In this document: positions 1-9,315 of the stretch, in pieces | Layout: each line of letters opens with the position of its first letter | Numbering within the stretch: the first letter of the stretch is position 1 | From: Sphingomonas sp. FARSPH | Lineage (GTDB): Bacteria > Pseudomonadota > Alphaproteobacteria > Sphingomonadales > Sphingomonadaceae | Direction of reading: 5' to 3' | Assembly: GCF_003355005.1 (NCBI RefSeq) | Contig: NZ_CP029985.1 | Location: 2,750,501 to 2,814,500 of the forward strand | DNA: 64,000 nt | The notes under the pieces: generated by a model | The model's database searches: none | Seen by the model: the letters and a program-made list of their open reading frames with translations, nothing else | Told to the model about the DNA's origin: nothing | Program-made: the position numbers and the translations under genes

Positions 1-15
1 CTAATCGTTCCCGTT

Positions 16-2283
16 ATGGCCACCGATTTCCAGGAGCCGCCGATCGGCGTGCTCGACGCGCCCTTCGACAGCGCGCTGTCCGAACGCTACCTCGTCTATG
101 CGCTGTCGACGATCACCGCGCGTTCGCTGCCCGACGTGCGCGACGGGTTGAAGCCGGTCCATCGCAGATTGTTGTGGGCAATGAGGCTGTTGCGGCTCGA
201 TCCTGCCGCCGGGTATAAGAAGTGCGCGCGCGTCGTCGGCGACGTCATCGGCAAATATCATCCGCATGGCGATCAGTCGGTATACGACGCGATGGTCCGC
301 CTCGCGCAGGATTTCGCGCTGCGCTACCCGCTGGTCGACGGGCAGGGGAATTTCGGCAACATCGACGGCGATAACGCCGCCGCCTATCGCTACACCGAGG
401 CGCGACTGACGCAGGTCGCGATCGACCTGATGGACGGGCTGGATGAGGATGCGGTCGCCTATCGTCCGACCTACAATGGCGAGGAGCAGGAGCCGGAGCT
501 GTTTCCCGGCCTGTTCCCCAACCTCCTCGCCAATGGTGCGGCGGGCATCGCCGTCGGGATGGCGACCAACATACCGCCGCACAACGCCGCCGAGCTGCTC
601 GATGCCGCGATCATGCTGGTCGATCGGCCGGATGCGACCGATGCGATGGTCCTGGAGCACGTCAAGGGGCCGGACTTTCCGACCGGCGGACTGGTCGTCG
701 ACCCGGCGGCGGTGATCGCCGAAAGCTACGCCACGGGGCGCGGCTCGTTCCGCATCCGCGCGCGCTGGGAGATCGAGCGCGAGAAGGGCGGCGGATGGCA
801 GCTGGTCGTCACCGAGATTCCCTATGGCGTCCAGAAGGGCAAGCTCATCGAGCAGATCGCGGCGCTGATCAACGAGCGCAAGCTGCCGATCCTAGCCGAT
901 GTGCGCGACGAATCGGACGCGGTGGTGCGCATCGTCCTCGAACCGCGCAGCCGCACTGTCGACCCGCAGGTGCTGATGGACGGGCTGTTCCGCTTCTCGG
1001 ATCTGGAAACGCGCTTCGGCCTCAACCTCAACGTCCTCGACCATGCGCGCACACCGCGGGTGATGAGCCTGCGCGAGGCGTTGAAGGCCTGGGTCGACCA
1101 TCAGTTCGTCGTTCTGCGCCGCCGCACCGAGCATCGGCTGGCGAAGATCGCTGATCGGGTCGAGCTGCTCGACGGTTATCTCGTCGCCTATCTCAACCTC
1201 GATCGTGTCATCGAGATCATCCGGACCGAGGACGAGCCCAAGCAAGTGATGATCGCCGAATTCCGCCTGACCGACCGGCAGGCAGAAGCGATCCTCAACA
1301 TGCGGCTGCGCTCGCTGCGGCGGCTGGAGGAGTTCGAGATTCGCGGCGAACGCGACAAGCTCGACAAGGAACAGGTGGATTTGACGACGCTGCTCGGGTC
1401 CGAGGCGCGGCAGCGCACGCGGATGAAGCGCGATCTCGGCAAGTTGCGCGACCGCTATGGTCCGGACACCGCCCTCGGCAAGCGGCGCACCGGGATCGAG
1501 GAAGCCGGGCCGACGCGCGACATCCCGCTGGAGGCGATGATCGAGCGCGAGCCGATCACCGTCATCTTGTCGCAGCGCGGCTGGATCCGCGCGATGAAGG
1601 GACATGGCGACCTGGCCGCCATGAAGGCCGGGGGGGCGGAGACGCTGAAGTTCAAGGAGGGGGACGGCCCCGCCTTCGCCTTTCACGCGCAGACTACCGA
1701 CAAGTTGCTGCTCGCCGCGGAAAACGGCCGGTTCTACACGCTCGCCGCCGACAAGCTGCCCGGCGGCCGCGGCTTCGGCGAGCCGGTGCGCGCGATGATC
1801 GACCTCGACGGATCGGTCGGCGTCGCCGCCTTCCTCAACGCCCGCGCGCAGGACAAACTGCTGATCGCGGCGAGCGACGGGCGCGGTTTCATCGTTCCGG
1901 TCGCCGATACGATCGCGGAGACGCGAAAGGGCAAGACGGTGATGACGCCGCGTACCGGCGCAAAGCTGATCGTCGTCCGACCGGTCGCGGCCGATGCCGA
2001 TTATGTCGCGGCGATCGGCGACAATCGCAAGTTCCTGGTCTTCCCGATCACGGAACTGCCGGTGATGAGCCGGGGGCAGGGCGTGCAGATCCAGCGGTTC
2101 CGCGAAGGCAGCCTGTCGGATGCGATCACGTTCGTCTTCGCGCAGGGAATGAGCTGGCCGATGGGCGGCGAGACGGGGCGGATGCGCACCGAAGCCGACC
2201 TGTCGCTCTGGCGCGCCGCGCGCGGTGCCGCGGGCCGGACGCCGCCGACCGGGTTCCCGCGCGACAACCGCTTCTTCGGATAG
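16..2283 (+). CDS. parC: DNA topoisomerase IV subunit A
   Basis: Type IIA topoisomerase subunit that breaks and rejoins DNA to decatenate daughter chromosomes, acting with ParE. The 755-residue product has the breakage-reunion core from the start (SERYLVYALSTITARSLPDV, then DGLKPVHRR), the fluoroquinolone-sensitive helix HPHGDQSVYDAM with Ser at about residue 88, and the catalytic tyrosine in YRYTEARLT at about residue 126. The C-terminal third carries the beta-pinwheel repeats that wrap DNA. Its short C-terminal domain fits ParC rather than GyrA; I infer ParC from the N-terminal phrasing and the length near 750. The frame is open to the window edge, so a start upstream of position 16 is possible, but the ATG gives a normal N-terminus. 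parE is not in view. Confidence 0.95.
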   Translation: MATDFQEPPIGVLDAPFDSALSERYLVYALSTITARSLPDVRDGLKPVHRRLLWAMRLLRLDPAAGYKKCARVVGDVIGKYHPHGDQSVYDAMVRLAQDFALRYPLVDGQGNFGNIDGDNAAAYRYTEARLTQVAIDLMDGLDEDAVAYRPTYNGEEQEPELFPGLFPNLLANGAAGIAVGMATNIPPHNAAELLDAAIMLVDRPDATDAMVLEHVKGPDFPTGGLVVDPAAVIAESYATGRGSFRIRARWEIEREKGGGWQLVVTEIPYGVQKGKLIEQIAALINERKLPILADVRDESDAVVRIVLEPRSRTVDPQVLMDGLFRFSDLETRFGLNLNVLDHARTPRVMSLREALKAWVDHQFVVLRRRTEHRLAKIADRVELLDGYLVAYLNLDRVIEIIRTEDEPKQVMIAEFRLTDRQAEAILNMRLRSLRRLEEFEIRGERDKLDKEQVDLTTLLGSEARQRTRMKRDLGKLRDRYGPDTALGKRRTGIEEAGPTRDIPLEAMIEREPITVILSQRGWIRAMKGHGDLAAMKAGGAETLKFKEGDGPAFAFHAQTTDKLLLAAENGRFYTLAADKLPGGRGFGEPVRAMIDLDGSVGVAAFLNARAQDKLLIAASDGRGFIVPVADTIAETRKGKTVMTPRTGAKLIVVRPVAADADYVAAIGDNRKFLVFPITELPVMSRGQGVQIQRFREGSLSDAITFVFAQGMSWPMGGETGRMRTEADLSLWRAARGAAGRTPPTGFPRDNRFFG

Positions 2284-2376
2284 CGCCCCCGTTCCGACAG
2301 GCACGGAATGACGGCCCCGCGTTTTTCCCGATCGGCTTTTCAGCAGGAATTAACGATCGGCGGCTAGCACGCTCGC

Positions 2377-4062
2377 ATGGCCAGCGCCCCGACCGATGTC
2401 GCGACGACGCACCCTGCCGAGCTCGACCTGCTCGCGCAGGACCTGGAGCTGATCCCGATTCCCGCGGTTCAGGTGGTGCGGAGCAGCAGCGGTTTCGGGT
2501 TTCTCGGGATCAACCGCGCCTATCGGCTAGCCGGGCTGGGGGTGGTGGCAGAGCGATCGGCAATGCTCCAGGCCCTGGGGCCCAGGATCGATGCCTTTTT
2601 GCGCTCGCAGGAACTGCGCAGCGATTTCGAGTGGTCGATCGGCGAGGTCATCGATTGCCGATATTATCGCGTCACCTTCGCGCGCACCAATGCCGCTGTA
2701 CGCGATCGCTGCCAGATCGGCCTCGTCGATCTGACGGCGCAGATCCACACCGAACGCTCGCTGCGCCGCGAGATGACGACCGACAGCCTGACCGGCCTGC
2801 CCAATCGCGAGGGTTTCAGCGACCTGATCGAGGCGGCACAGGCCGCGGATCGGCGTCATGCCGTGCTCGTCATCGACCTCGATCGGTTCGGCCGACTCAA
2901 CGCCTGTCTCGGCGGTCTTGCCGGGGACGAGCTGCTGATCACCGTCGCCCGGCGTATCAAGGGCGCGCTGCGCGCGCGCGATTCGCTGGCGCGTATCGGC
3001 GGTGACGAATTCGGCGTGCTGATGGGGATCGATGCCGCGCGCTACGAGGCCGAACAACTGGCGGACCGCATCCGCCGCGCCCTGGTCGCGCCGTTTCGCC
3101 TCAGCGATTACGAGATCGGCGTCGATTGCGCGATCGGCATCGCCCACGGCGAGGATGCGGTCGACGATGTCGAGGAGCTGATCCGCAACGCGCAATTCGC
3201 GGTCAAGGCGGCTAAGTCGGGAACGCAGGTCGAATCGTATCACACCGACGCCTTCACGATCGCGCGCGACCAGTTCGCGATGGAAACGGCCTTACGCCGG
3301 GCGATCGAGCAGTCGCAGTTGCGGCTCGCGTTCCAGCCGATCTGCGATCTGGCGAGCGGCGAGATCGTGGCGTTCGAGGCGCTGGCGCGCTGGCGCGACC
3401 TGCAGGGCGTCGACCAGGATCCCAGCAAGTTCATCCCCGTCGCGGAGGAATCCGGCCTGATCGTGCCGCTCGGCCGCTGGGCGATGGAAGAAGCGGCTCC
3501 CACGTTGGTGTGGCTGGACGAATCGTGCGGCGGCGACTGCGGGATGCGGATGGCGGTCAATCTATCGGCGATCCAGATTCAGCGCGACGACATCGCCGCC
3601 GTCGTCGAAGGCAGCCTGATCCGCCACGGCCTGAAGGGCGAGCGGTTCACGCTCGAACTGACCGAAAGCGCGATCGTCAGCGATCCCGATCGGACCGCGC
3701 GCGCGATGCACGCGCTGCGGTCGCTCGGCACCGTGCTGGCGATGGACGATTTCGGCACGGGCTATTCGAACCTTGCCTATCTGCAGCAATTGCCGATCGA
3801 CATCCTCAAGATCGATCGCAGCTTCGTCACCGAAATGCTTGCGGACAGGGATAAGATCGCGATCGTCCGCGCTATTCTCAGCCTCGCGCAAGCGCTGGGC
3901 ATGAAGACGACCGCCGAGGGCGTCGAGACCAACGAGCTCGCGCAAACGCTCGCCGCGCTCGGCTGCACCTATGGCCAGGGATATCTGTATGCGCGACCGC
4001 TAGAGGCAAGCGACGCGCTGGCGCTCGTCCGTCGCCTGCGCGCGCAGCGGCGCAGCGCCTAG
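2377..4062 (+). CDS. GGDEF-EAL domain protein (cyclic-di-GMP turnover)
   Basis: Bifunctional-type cyclic-di-GMP enzyme of 561 residues. Residues 1-125 form a PAS-like sensory region. A GGDEF domain follows with its active-site loop intact (RIGGDEFGV, about residues 206-214), so diguanylate cyclase activity is possible. The C-terminal EAL domain has FEALARW (Glu about 334), MDDFGTGYSNLAYL, KIDRSFV and AEGVET, the residues expected of an active phosphodiesterase. No membrane segment is seen, so it is probably cytoplasmic. Which activity dominates cannot be told from sequence. The stop codon shares the palindrome CTAG with the stop of the convergent cca gene, a 4-base tail-to-tail overlap. Confidence 0.93.
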   Translation: MASAPTDVATTHPAELDLLAQDLELIPIPAVQVVRSSSGFGFLGINRAYRLAGLGVVAERSAMLQALGPRIDAFLRSQELRSDFEWSIGEVIDCRYYRVTFARTNAAVRDRCQIGLVDLTAQIHTERSLRREMTTDSLTGLPNREGFSDLIEAAQAADRRHAVLVIDLDRFGRLNACLGGLAGDELLITVARRIKGALRARDSLARIGGDEFGVLMGIDAARYEAEQLADRIRRALVAPFRLSDYEIGVDCAIGIAHGEDAVDDVEELIRNAQFAVKAAKSGTQVESYHTDAFTIARDQFAMETALRRAIEQSQLRLAFQPICDLASGEIVAFEALARWRDLQGVDQDPSKFIPVAEESGLIVPLGRWAMEEAAPTLVWLDESCGGDCGMRMAVNLSAIQIQRDDIAAVVEGSLIRHGLKGERFTLELTESAIVSDPDRTARAMHALRSLGTVLAMDDFGTGYSNLAYLQQLPIDILKIDRSFVTEMLADRDKIAIVRAILSLAQALGMKTTAEGVETNELAQTLAALGCTYGQGYLYARPLEASDALALVRRLRAQRRSA

Positions 4063-5225
4063 GCCGCGGTTTCCATCGCGACTTCGCGATCGGCGAGCGC
4101 GGCGACACGCGCCGCATCGGGAAAACCTTCCGCAATCCAGGCGCTTTCGATCCGACGCAGGACGGCTGCGACTTGCGGTCCCTTGCTCAGACCGCGTTGC
4201 ACCAGGGCGCCGCCGCCGATCGGCAATGACGGCGGTTGCCAATCCCGAACATCGTCGATCCGCTCCCCCGCCAGCAACAACCGGTCGATCGCGCTCACCG
4301 GGCCGACCCGATAGGCGAGGGCGCGGGCGCCCTCCTCGCCCGGTCCTTGCGTCGCGGCGATCAGCCGCTTGCGATCCGCGTTCGACAGTTTGAGCCGTGC
4401 GCCGACCGCGTCGGCCGCCGCAACAGGGACGAGCGCGGCGAGACGGCGGATCGGGTCGGGTGCGATGCCCGCCGCCGCCTCGCGCGCGGCGAGGTCGGCA
4501 AGCGGCGCGGCATCGGTGATCTCGGGCAGCATCGCGGCAAAGATGCCCTGGTCGATCATCAGCGCGACGACCGGCACCGCCTTTGCCGCGACGAGCAGCT
4601 TGAGCAGCTCGCCCGCGATCCGCTCACGCGACAGCGCCATCAGATCGTTGGCACGGGCGCGGCATGCGGCCAGACCCTCGGCATCGATCGCGTCGCCGAA
4701 GCGCGCTTGGAAGCGGAAAAAGCGCAGGATGCGCAGATGATCTTCGGCGATACGCTGCAACGGATCGCCGATGAAGCGGACACGGCCGGCGGCCAGATCG
4801 TCCAGCCCGCCGAAATAGTCGAAGATCGCGCCGGTCGCGGGATCGGCGTAGAGCGCGTTGATCGTGAAATCGCGCCGCGCGGCATCCTCGCGCCATTGGT
4901 CGGTGAAGGCGACGACGGCATGACGGCCGTCCGTCGCGACGTCGCGCCGCAACGTCGTGACCTCGACCGGGCCGGACGCGGGCAGGGCGGTGATCGTGCC
5001 GTGCGCGATTCCCGTCGGTACGGTGCGAATGCCCGCCGCCGCCAGGCGTTCGACGGCTTCGCCGGGCGGCACGACGGTCGCCAGGTCGATGTCGGCCGGG
5101 TCGAGGCCCAGCAACGTATCGCGCACGACGCCGCCGACGAGGCGCGCGGAATCGGCGCCGCCCAGCGCGTCGACCAGCGCATCGAACCCGGCGCGTCGAC
5201 GGATCGCCTCGAGCGGCAGCTTCAT
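4059..5225 (-). CDS. cca: CCA tRNA nucleotidyltransferase
   Basis: Adds or repairs the 3'-CCA end of tRNAs. The 388-residue class II nucleotidyltransferase has the P-loop-like LVGGVVRDTLLG (residues 29-40), the metal-binding pair in ADIDLATVV (Asp 45 and 47), the RRDFTINALY motif, and the neck/body helix ILRFFRFQARFG. It is last in a leftward operon after DUF1285 and CoA pyrophosphatase genes; its ATG overlaps the pyrophosphatase stop as ATGA, implying translational coupling. The start MKLPLEAIRRRAG was chosen for that overlap; the frame stays open upstream but that part is antisense to the neighbour. CCA-adding enzymes and poly(A) polymerases are similar; size and the alphaproteobacterial operon favour the CCA enzyme. 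Confidence 0.93.
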   Translation of the reverse strand: MKLPLEAIRRRAGFDALVDALGGADSARLVGGVVRDTLLGLDPADIDLATVVPPGEAVERLAAAGIRTVPTGIAHGTITALPASGPVEVTTLRRDVATDGRHAVVAFTDQWREDAARRDFTINALYADPATGAIFDYFGGLDDLAAGRVRFIGDPLQRIAEDHLRILRFFRFQARFGDAIDAEGLAACRARANDLMALSRERIAGELLKLLVAAKAVPVVALMIDQGIFAAMLPEITDAAPLADLAAREAAAGIAPDPIRRLAALVPVAAADAVGARLKLSNADRKRLIAATQGPGEEGARALAYRVGPVSAIDRLLLAGERIDDVRDWQPPSLPIGGGALVQRGLSKGPQVAAVLRRIESAWIAEGFPDAARVAALADREVAMETAA

Positions 5226-5836
5226 GACCGGGCCTCTTCGTTCACCCATGCCAGCCGGCGTGACAGGTTGACGATCATCGCAGCGGTCGCGCCCCATATC
5301 CGACGATCCTGCCAGGGGATCTGATAATATTGTCGCGCGCGCCCCTGCCACATCGCCCGTTCGCGGCGGTGATTGGCGGGGTTGAGCAAATGGTCGAGCG
5401 GCACCTCGAAGACGCTCGCCACCTCCGCCTCGCTCGGGCGCAGCGGCAGGTCGGGCGGGATCGTGGCGAGCACGGGGGTGACGGTGAAGCCAGTGACGGT
5501 GCGATAGCGGTCGACCACGCCGATGACCGTCGCGGCGGCTGGCGGCAGCGCAACTTCTTCGTCCGCCTCGCGCAAGGCGGCCTCGATCGCGGTTTCGCCG
5601 GGATCGAGCCGGCCGCCGGGAAAGGCGACCTGGCCCGCGTGATGGCGCAACGTTTCCGTGCGCTGGGTCAGCAGCACCCCCGGCCGCGGCCGATCGGTTA
5701 CCGCGACGAGCACGGCGGCCGGCGTCATATCCGCCTCGTCGCGTCCGTCGAGATCGTCGTGATCGCCGGTCAGCAGCGCGGGCATCCGCCGGCTGCCCTC
5801 GTCCAGCGCGGCGCGCAGCCGCTCGGCCAGCGTCAC
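5222..5836 (-). CDS. NUDIX hydrolase, CoA pyrophosphatase type
   Basis: Predicted to hydrolyse CoA or its derivatives to 4'-phosphopantetheine and 3',5'-ADP. The CoA-specific motif LRHHAGQVAFPGG directly precedes the Nudix box, which reads GGRLDPGETAIEAALREA then DEEVAL. The usual Gly near the box end (REUxEExGU) is Ala here, while the metal-binding Glu residues are kept. I chose a GTG start that overlaps the DUF1285 stop as GTGA, giving 204 residues; an ATG 39 bases further upstream would overlap the neighbour by 43 bases. It is the middle gene of the DUF1285 - pyrophosphatase - cca operon, an arrangement I recognise from related bacteria. Confidence 0.88.
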   Translation of the reverse strand: MTLAERLRAALDEGSRRMPALLTGDHDDLDGRDEADMTPAAVLVAVTDRPRPGVLLTQRTETLRHHAGQVAFPGGRLDPGETAIEAALREADEEVALPPAAATVIGVVDRYRTVTGFTVTPVLATIPPDLPLRPSEAEVASVFEVPLDHLLNPANHRRERAMWQGRARQYYQIPWQDRRIWGATAAMIVNLSRRLAWVNEEARS

Positions 5837-6399
5837 GCGTCCGGTTCCAGCGGAAAGAACGCGCCGTCGCTCCACACACCGGGAACCGCATCATCCCCCG
5901 CGATCGCGCGCTCGGCGAGCGCATAATAGACTGGCCGGGCGATCAGCGCATCCAGGTCGCCGCGCACGCGCAGATACGGCCGGGGACCGTCCGCGGCCTG
6001 CACCAACCGCAGGGAATGGTCGCGATCGGCGTAGACGAGATCGCCGGTATTGAGCCGGAAGGCGAGGCGGGACGCGCGCCCTTCGCCCTCCGCCTTCATC
6101 TCGACGGCAATGAAGGGGGCGTCATCGACGACGATGTCGAGCTTCTCGACCGGCGTGACGAGGACGTATCCGCCATCGGGTTCGCGGCGCAGGATCGTCG
6201 AGAACAGCCGCACCATCGCCGGGCGGCCGATCGGACTCCCTTGGTGAAACCAGGTGCCGTCCGCCGCGATGCGCATCTCGCTGTCGCCGCAATGGGCGGG
6301 ATTCCACTGCTCCACGGGCGGCAGGCGCCGCTCCTCGGCGAGCCGGGCGACGTCGGCAAGGCTCAGCGTCGCAAGGTCGGGAAGCGCGTCCATCGGCAT
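5833..6399 (-). CDS. DUF1285 family protein
   Basis: Conserved protein of unknown biochemical function, 188 residues. The family signature is visible: VEQWNPAHCGDSEMRIAADG near the N-terminus, TWFHQGSPIGRPAMVRLFS, then LVTPVEKLDIVVDDAPF and FRLNTGDLVYAD. There is no signal peptide or membrane segment. It is the first gene of a leftward operon whose other members act on CoA derivatives and tRNA 3' ends; the link between them is not known. The downstream gene overlaps its stop by four bases. Confidence 0.88.
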   Translation of the reverse strand: MPMDALPDLATLSLADVARLAEERRLPPVEQWNPAHCGDSEMRIAADGTWFHQGSPIGRPAMVRLFSTILRREPDGGYVLVTPVEKLDIVVDDAPFIAVEMKAEGEGRASRLAFRLNTGDLVYADRDHSLRLVQAADGPRPYLRVRGDLDALIARPVYYALAERAIAGDDAVPGVWSDGAFFPLEPDA

Positions 6400-6438
6400 A
6401 TTGTGCGAGGTAGGGGCGGGCGACGGCCGCGTAAAGGT

Positions 6439-6954
6439 TCAGGCGATGACGCGCGTCGCCGCCGCCTCGAGCTGCCCGGCCAGCGTCGGCACGCCATCCC
6501 CCTTGCTAAGTAAGCGATGCCGTTCGACCGGGCCGGGAAGGCGCCATGCGCCGGTGCGCGTGGCGTCGAAGCCGAAGAAGCGGCCATAATATTCGGGATC
6601 GCCGATCAGCATCAGGGCGGTGTCGCGGCCCGTCTCGTTCGCGGCGCGCAGGGCGTGCGTCATCAGCATGCGGCCGATGCCGTCGCGCTGCCGTTCCGGC
6701 GCGACCGCGACCGGGCCGATCATCACCATCGGGTGGACGGTGCCGTCGTCGGCGGACAGCTGGACGGGCCAGCATTGGATCGTCCCGACGAGCGCGCCAT
6801 CATCGACCGCCGCGAAGCTGAGCGCGGCGATCGGCGCGCTCGCGCCGCGCACAGTATAGGCGGTGCGCGCGTGCCGATCGGGGCCGAAGGCGCGGTCGAG
6901 CAGCGCCTCGACCTCGGCGGCATCGATGGTGCCGAGCGGCACGAAGGCGATCAT
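6439..6954 (-). CDS. GNAT family N-acetyltransferase
   Basis: Acetyl-CoA-dependent acetyltransferase of the Gcn5-related fold; substrate unknown. The 171-residue product begins MIAFVPLGTIDAAEVEALLD and carries the acetyl-CoA motif as IGPVAVAPERQRDGIGRMLM (about residues 75-95), followed by LMLIGDPEYYGRFFGFD, a phrase typical of the YhbS-like subgroup. The start was set by AGGAG ten bases upstream; the open frame extends 159 bases further but that part is low-complexity Arg/Pro and probably untranslated. Nothing in the neighbourhood indicates the substrate. Confidence 0.88.
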   Translation of the reverse strand: MIAFVPLGTIDAAEVEALLDRAFGPDRHARTAYTVRGASAPIAALSFAAVDDGALVGTIQCWPVQLSADDGTVHPMVMIGPVAVAPERQRDGIGRMLMTHALRAANETGRDTALMLIGDPEYYGRFFGFDATRTGAWRLPGPVERHRLLSKGDGVPTLAGQLEAAATRVIA

Positions 6955-7102
6955 GGCGTGGCTCTCCTGGGGCGGCATCCGCACGAAACGGACGCGCGCG
7001 CATGACGTCCGCCGCGGGCGAAGGCAAGTGGAATGACGTCCGCGGCAGCGCGGCGGCTCACCCCCATTGCCGCCGATCCCGCCCGCGCCTAGGGGCGGCG
7101 CC

Positions 7103-7474
7103 ATGCAAGACACGCTTCAACTGGAAGTCCACGACCTCGAGGTCCAGGTGCTCACCGGCATCTATTCGGAAGAAACGCACCTGCCGCAGCCGCTGCGCAT
7201 CTCGATCACGGTCGATCTCGTCTGTCAGGACCATTTCGCGCCCGATACGCCTTTGTCGGCGTCGAAGAATTATCTCGATCTCAAGAATGCCGCGACGCAG
7301 GCGCTGCCGCCCGGCGTGCATTTCACGCTGGTCGAGGCGGTCGCCGACCATATCTGCGAAACGCTGCTGATCGGAGATGCGCGCGTGCTCCGCGTCGAGG
7401 TGAAGATCGTCAAACTCGCGATTGCGGAGGCGGGCGAGGCGATCGGGATCAGGCTGGTGCGCCACCGCCGCTGA
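7103..7474 (+). CDS. folB: dihydroneopterin aldolase
   Basis: Folate biosynthesis: converts 7,8-dihydroneopterin to 6-hydroxymethyl-dihydropterin and glycolaldehyde, and may also epimerise. The 123-residue product shows the tunnelling-fold features of the family: VLTGIYSEETHLPQPLRIS near the N-terminus, NYLDLKNAATQAL, a helix FTLVEAVADHICETLL, and the C-terminal strand RVEVKIVKLAI. The start MQDTLQ is preceded by AGGGGCGG. Its 3' end overlaps the convergent gene at 7449-8354 by 26 bases. No other folate genes are adjacent. A FolX-type epimerase is the alternative assignment. Confidence 0.82.
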   Translation: MQDTLQLEVHDLEVQVLTGIYSEETHLPQPLRISITVDLVCQDHFAPDTPLSASKNYLDLKNAATQALPPGVHFTLVEAVADHICETLLIGDARVLRVEVKIVKLAIAEAGEAIGIRLVRHRR

Positions 7475-8354
7475 GCGTCGCGCCGGGATCGGTGCGGATA
7501 CGCCCGCACGGGCCGAGCCTGGCAAGCACGAATGCATAATCCTCGCGCGCGGTGGCGGCGTTGGTCGCATCGAGCGAGGCGGTGCTGTGCGCAGGCAGCG
7601 CCGGCGGCAGGCTGCAGGCGAGGCGATACCACAATAGAGTGTCGCGCGCCGGCGGCGCGGCTGCCTCGTCGACGATCTCCGACAGGGCGACCGCCCAGCG
7701 CGGCTGTTCGCCCGGCCGGCGCAGGATCGACAAGGATACCGGCGCGCCATTCGCGGTCGTCAGGAAGACCTGCGTCTCGCCCTCGCCGGGCAGCGCGCCG
7801 GGGACGTGGAAGGCGTTGCCGACGCCGGTGATGACCGGCGGCGCGTCGGGTGCGACGAGGTCGCGTGCGATCTGGCGGATGCGCTGGTCGTCCGCGGCGT
7901 TCCAGGCGCGCTGCCCGTCGAGCGCGACGAGTTGCACCTGGCCCGGTGTCGACGGCACGGGCTTCGCGAACACCAGCACGCGCGCTTTCTTCAATCGGGG
8001 CAACGCGCCGTCGGCGGCTGGCGCGGCGTCGAACAGATAGCCGATGCGCGGCGGCAGGCCGTCGGCTCCGCGGACGAGCGCGGTTACGTCCGCCTCGACG
8101 TAGAAACGCGTCCGACCCGGCGCGACGCCGGCCGCCTCGGCGCCCTTCAGCCGGGTTGCCGAGCGGATCGTCGCGTCCGCGATGACGGGTGAGACGGTGA
8201 TAAGATCGACCAGGTCGGCATAAGGCGTCGCGCCGACGCCGGTTTCGACGGGCCGATTCGCTGGCGCCAAATCCTGCGCGCGAATCATGGCGGAATTGGG
8301 GAGCACGATCAGCGCGAGGCCGAGCGGGGCGGTCATGCGAAAAGCCGGATTCAT
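7449..8354 (-). CDS. secreted hypothetical protein
   Basis: A 301-residue protein that I do not recognise as a named family. It starts with a short hydrophobic stretch (MTAPLGLALIVLPNSAMIRA) that looks like a signal peptide, then YADLVDLITVSPVIADATIR, a strand-rich middle (FYVEADVTALVRGADGLPPR, ARVLVFAKPVP) and a C-terminal part with two cysteines (LACSLPPAL, LGPCGRIRTDP) that could form a disulfide in the periplasm. Conserved proteins of this kind are familiar from sphingomonads, without known function. A GGGAAAG sequence lies before the ATG. It converges on folB with a 26-base overlap, so the two mRNAs are complementary at their ends. Confidence 0.75.
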   Translation of the reverse strand: MNPAFRMTAPLGLALIVLPNSAMIRAQDLAPANRPVETGVGATPYADLVDLITVSPVIADATIRSATRLKGAEAAGVAPGRTRFYVEADVTALVRGADGLPPRIGYLFDAAPAADGALPRLKKARVLVFAKPVPSTPGQVQLVALDGQRAWNAADDQRIRQIARDLVAPDAPPVITGVGNAFHVPGALPGEGETQVFLTTANGAPVSLSILRRPGEQPRWAVALSEIVDEAAAPPARDTLLWYRLACSLPPALPAHSTASLDATNAATAREDYAFVLARLGPCGRIRTDPGATLSGGGAPA

Positions 8355-8569
8355 GCTGCTTTCCCTAGCGATGGCGCCCTGAACGATACAGAAATAAAAG
8401 TGTCGCGAGACGATTGTACGTTTGTTGCGTCCGACAAAGCGTTTGCGTGTACGATGGCGTGGCGATAGGACTAGGCCACTGCATTGCGCGGCGACAGCCG
8501 CGGCAGGGGTCGCGTGCGTTCTCCCCCCGGGGCGTCCGCGAACCGAGAATTAGGGAGTGTCGTTGCTGA

Positions 8570-9250
8570 ATGGCCTATGCTGACCAGAAGATGTCCGGTG
8601 GCAGGGTGGTCGCGATCGTCATCGTCGCGCTGATCCATGCTGCACTGGGCTATGCCTTCGTCACTGGTCTTGCGACCAATTTCGTGAAGAAGGCCCAAGA
8701 AAAGCTTAACACGTTCGACGTCGAGGAGCCGCCGCCCCCGCCGCCGGACGAACCGCCGCCCCCGCCGCCCGACACGCCGATGACGCCGCCTCCGGTCGTC
8801 TCGCCGCCGCCGATCGTGCAGAACCCGAATCCGCCGCCCGTCGTCATCGCGACGGTGCCGACGCCGCCGCCGGTCATCAACATGACCCCGATCGCGGCGC
8901 CGCCTGCACCGCCCGCGCCGCCGGCCGCGCCGCCGGCCCCGCCGCGCGTCGCATCGCCGGTGAGCGTCCGCGGCAACCAGGGCGACTGGTTCCCGCAGGA
9001 CAGCTATCCGCCCGCGGCACGTCGTGCCGGTGCGGAAGGCCGCGTCAGCGTGTCGGTGACCGTCGGGACCAACGGCCGCGTCACCGCCTGTTCGGTGACG
9101 TCGTCCAGCGGCAACTCTGATCTCGATACGGCGACCTGCAACCTCGCCAAGCGTAACGGCCGCTTCAACCCGGCCAAGGATGCGAGCGGCAACGCGATCG
9201 AATCCACCTACGCGCTGCGCGGCGTGCGCTGGCAGCTCGAGAACGAATGA
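8570..9250 (+). CDS. tonB: energy transducer TonB
   Basis: Spans the periplasm and passes proton-motive force from ExbB-ExbD to outer-membrane receptors. The 226-residue protein has one N-terminal membrane anchor (VVAIVIVALIHAALGYAFV, about residues 11-29) with the functionally important His inside it, a long Pro-rich rod (about residues 44-130, runs of PPPPPDEPPPP and PPAPPAPPAAPP) and a C-terminal TonB domain (YPPAARRAGAEGRVSVSVTV, ACSVTSSSGNSDLD). It is the first gene of tonB-exbB-exbD-exbD, all on the same strand with short gaps, and ends at the terminator at 11158. The upstream 215 bases probably hold the promoter; I see only weak -35/-10 candidates there. Confidence 0.95.
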   Translation: MAYADQKMSGGRVVAIVIVALIHAALGYAFVTGLATNFVKKAQEKLNTFDVEEPPPPPPDEPPPPPPDTPMTPPPVVSPPPIVQNPNPPPVVIATVPTPPPVINMTPIAAPPAPPAPPAAPPAPPRVASPVSVRGNQGDWFPQDSYPPAARRAGAEGRVSVSVTVGTNGRVTACSVTSSSGNSDLDTATCNLAKRNGRFNPAKDASGNAIESTYALRGVRWQLENE

Positions 9251-9315
9251 TCTTTGCGGCGGCCGGGCGTGCCCGGCCGCCGATCTACTAATCGAACGAG
9301 AGGGATTAACTCACA

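Noticed and set aside
4236..5324. A 362-codon rightward frame
   Set aside because: Antisense to cca, biased Arg/Asp/Gly composition, no ribosome binding site.
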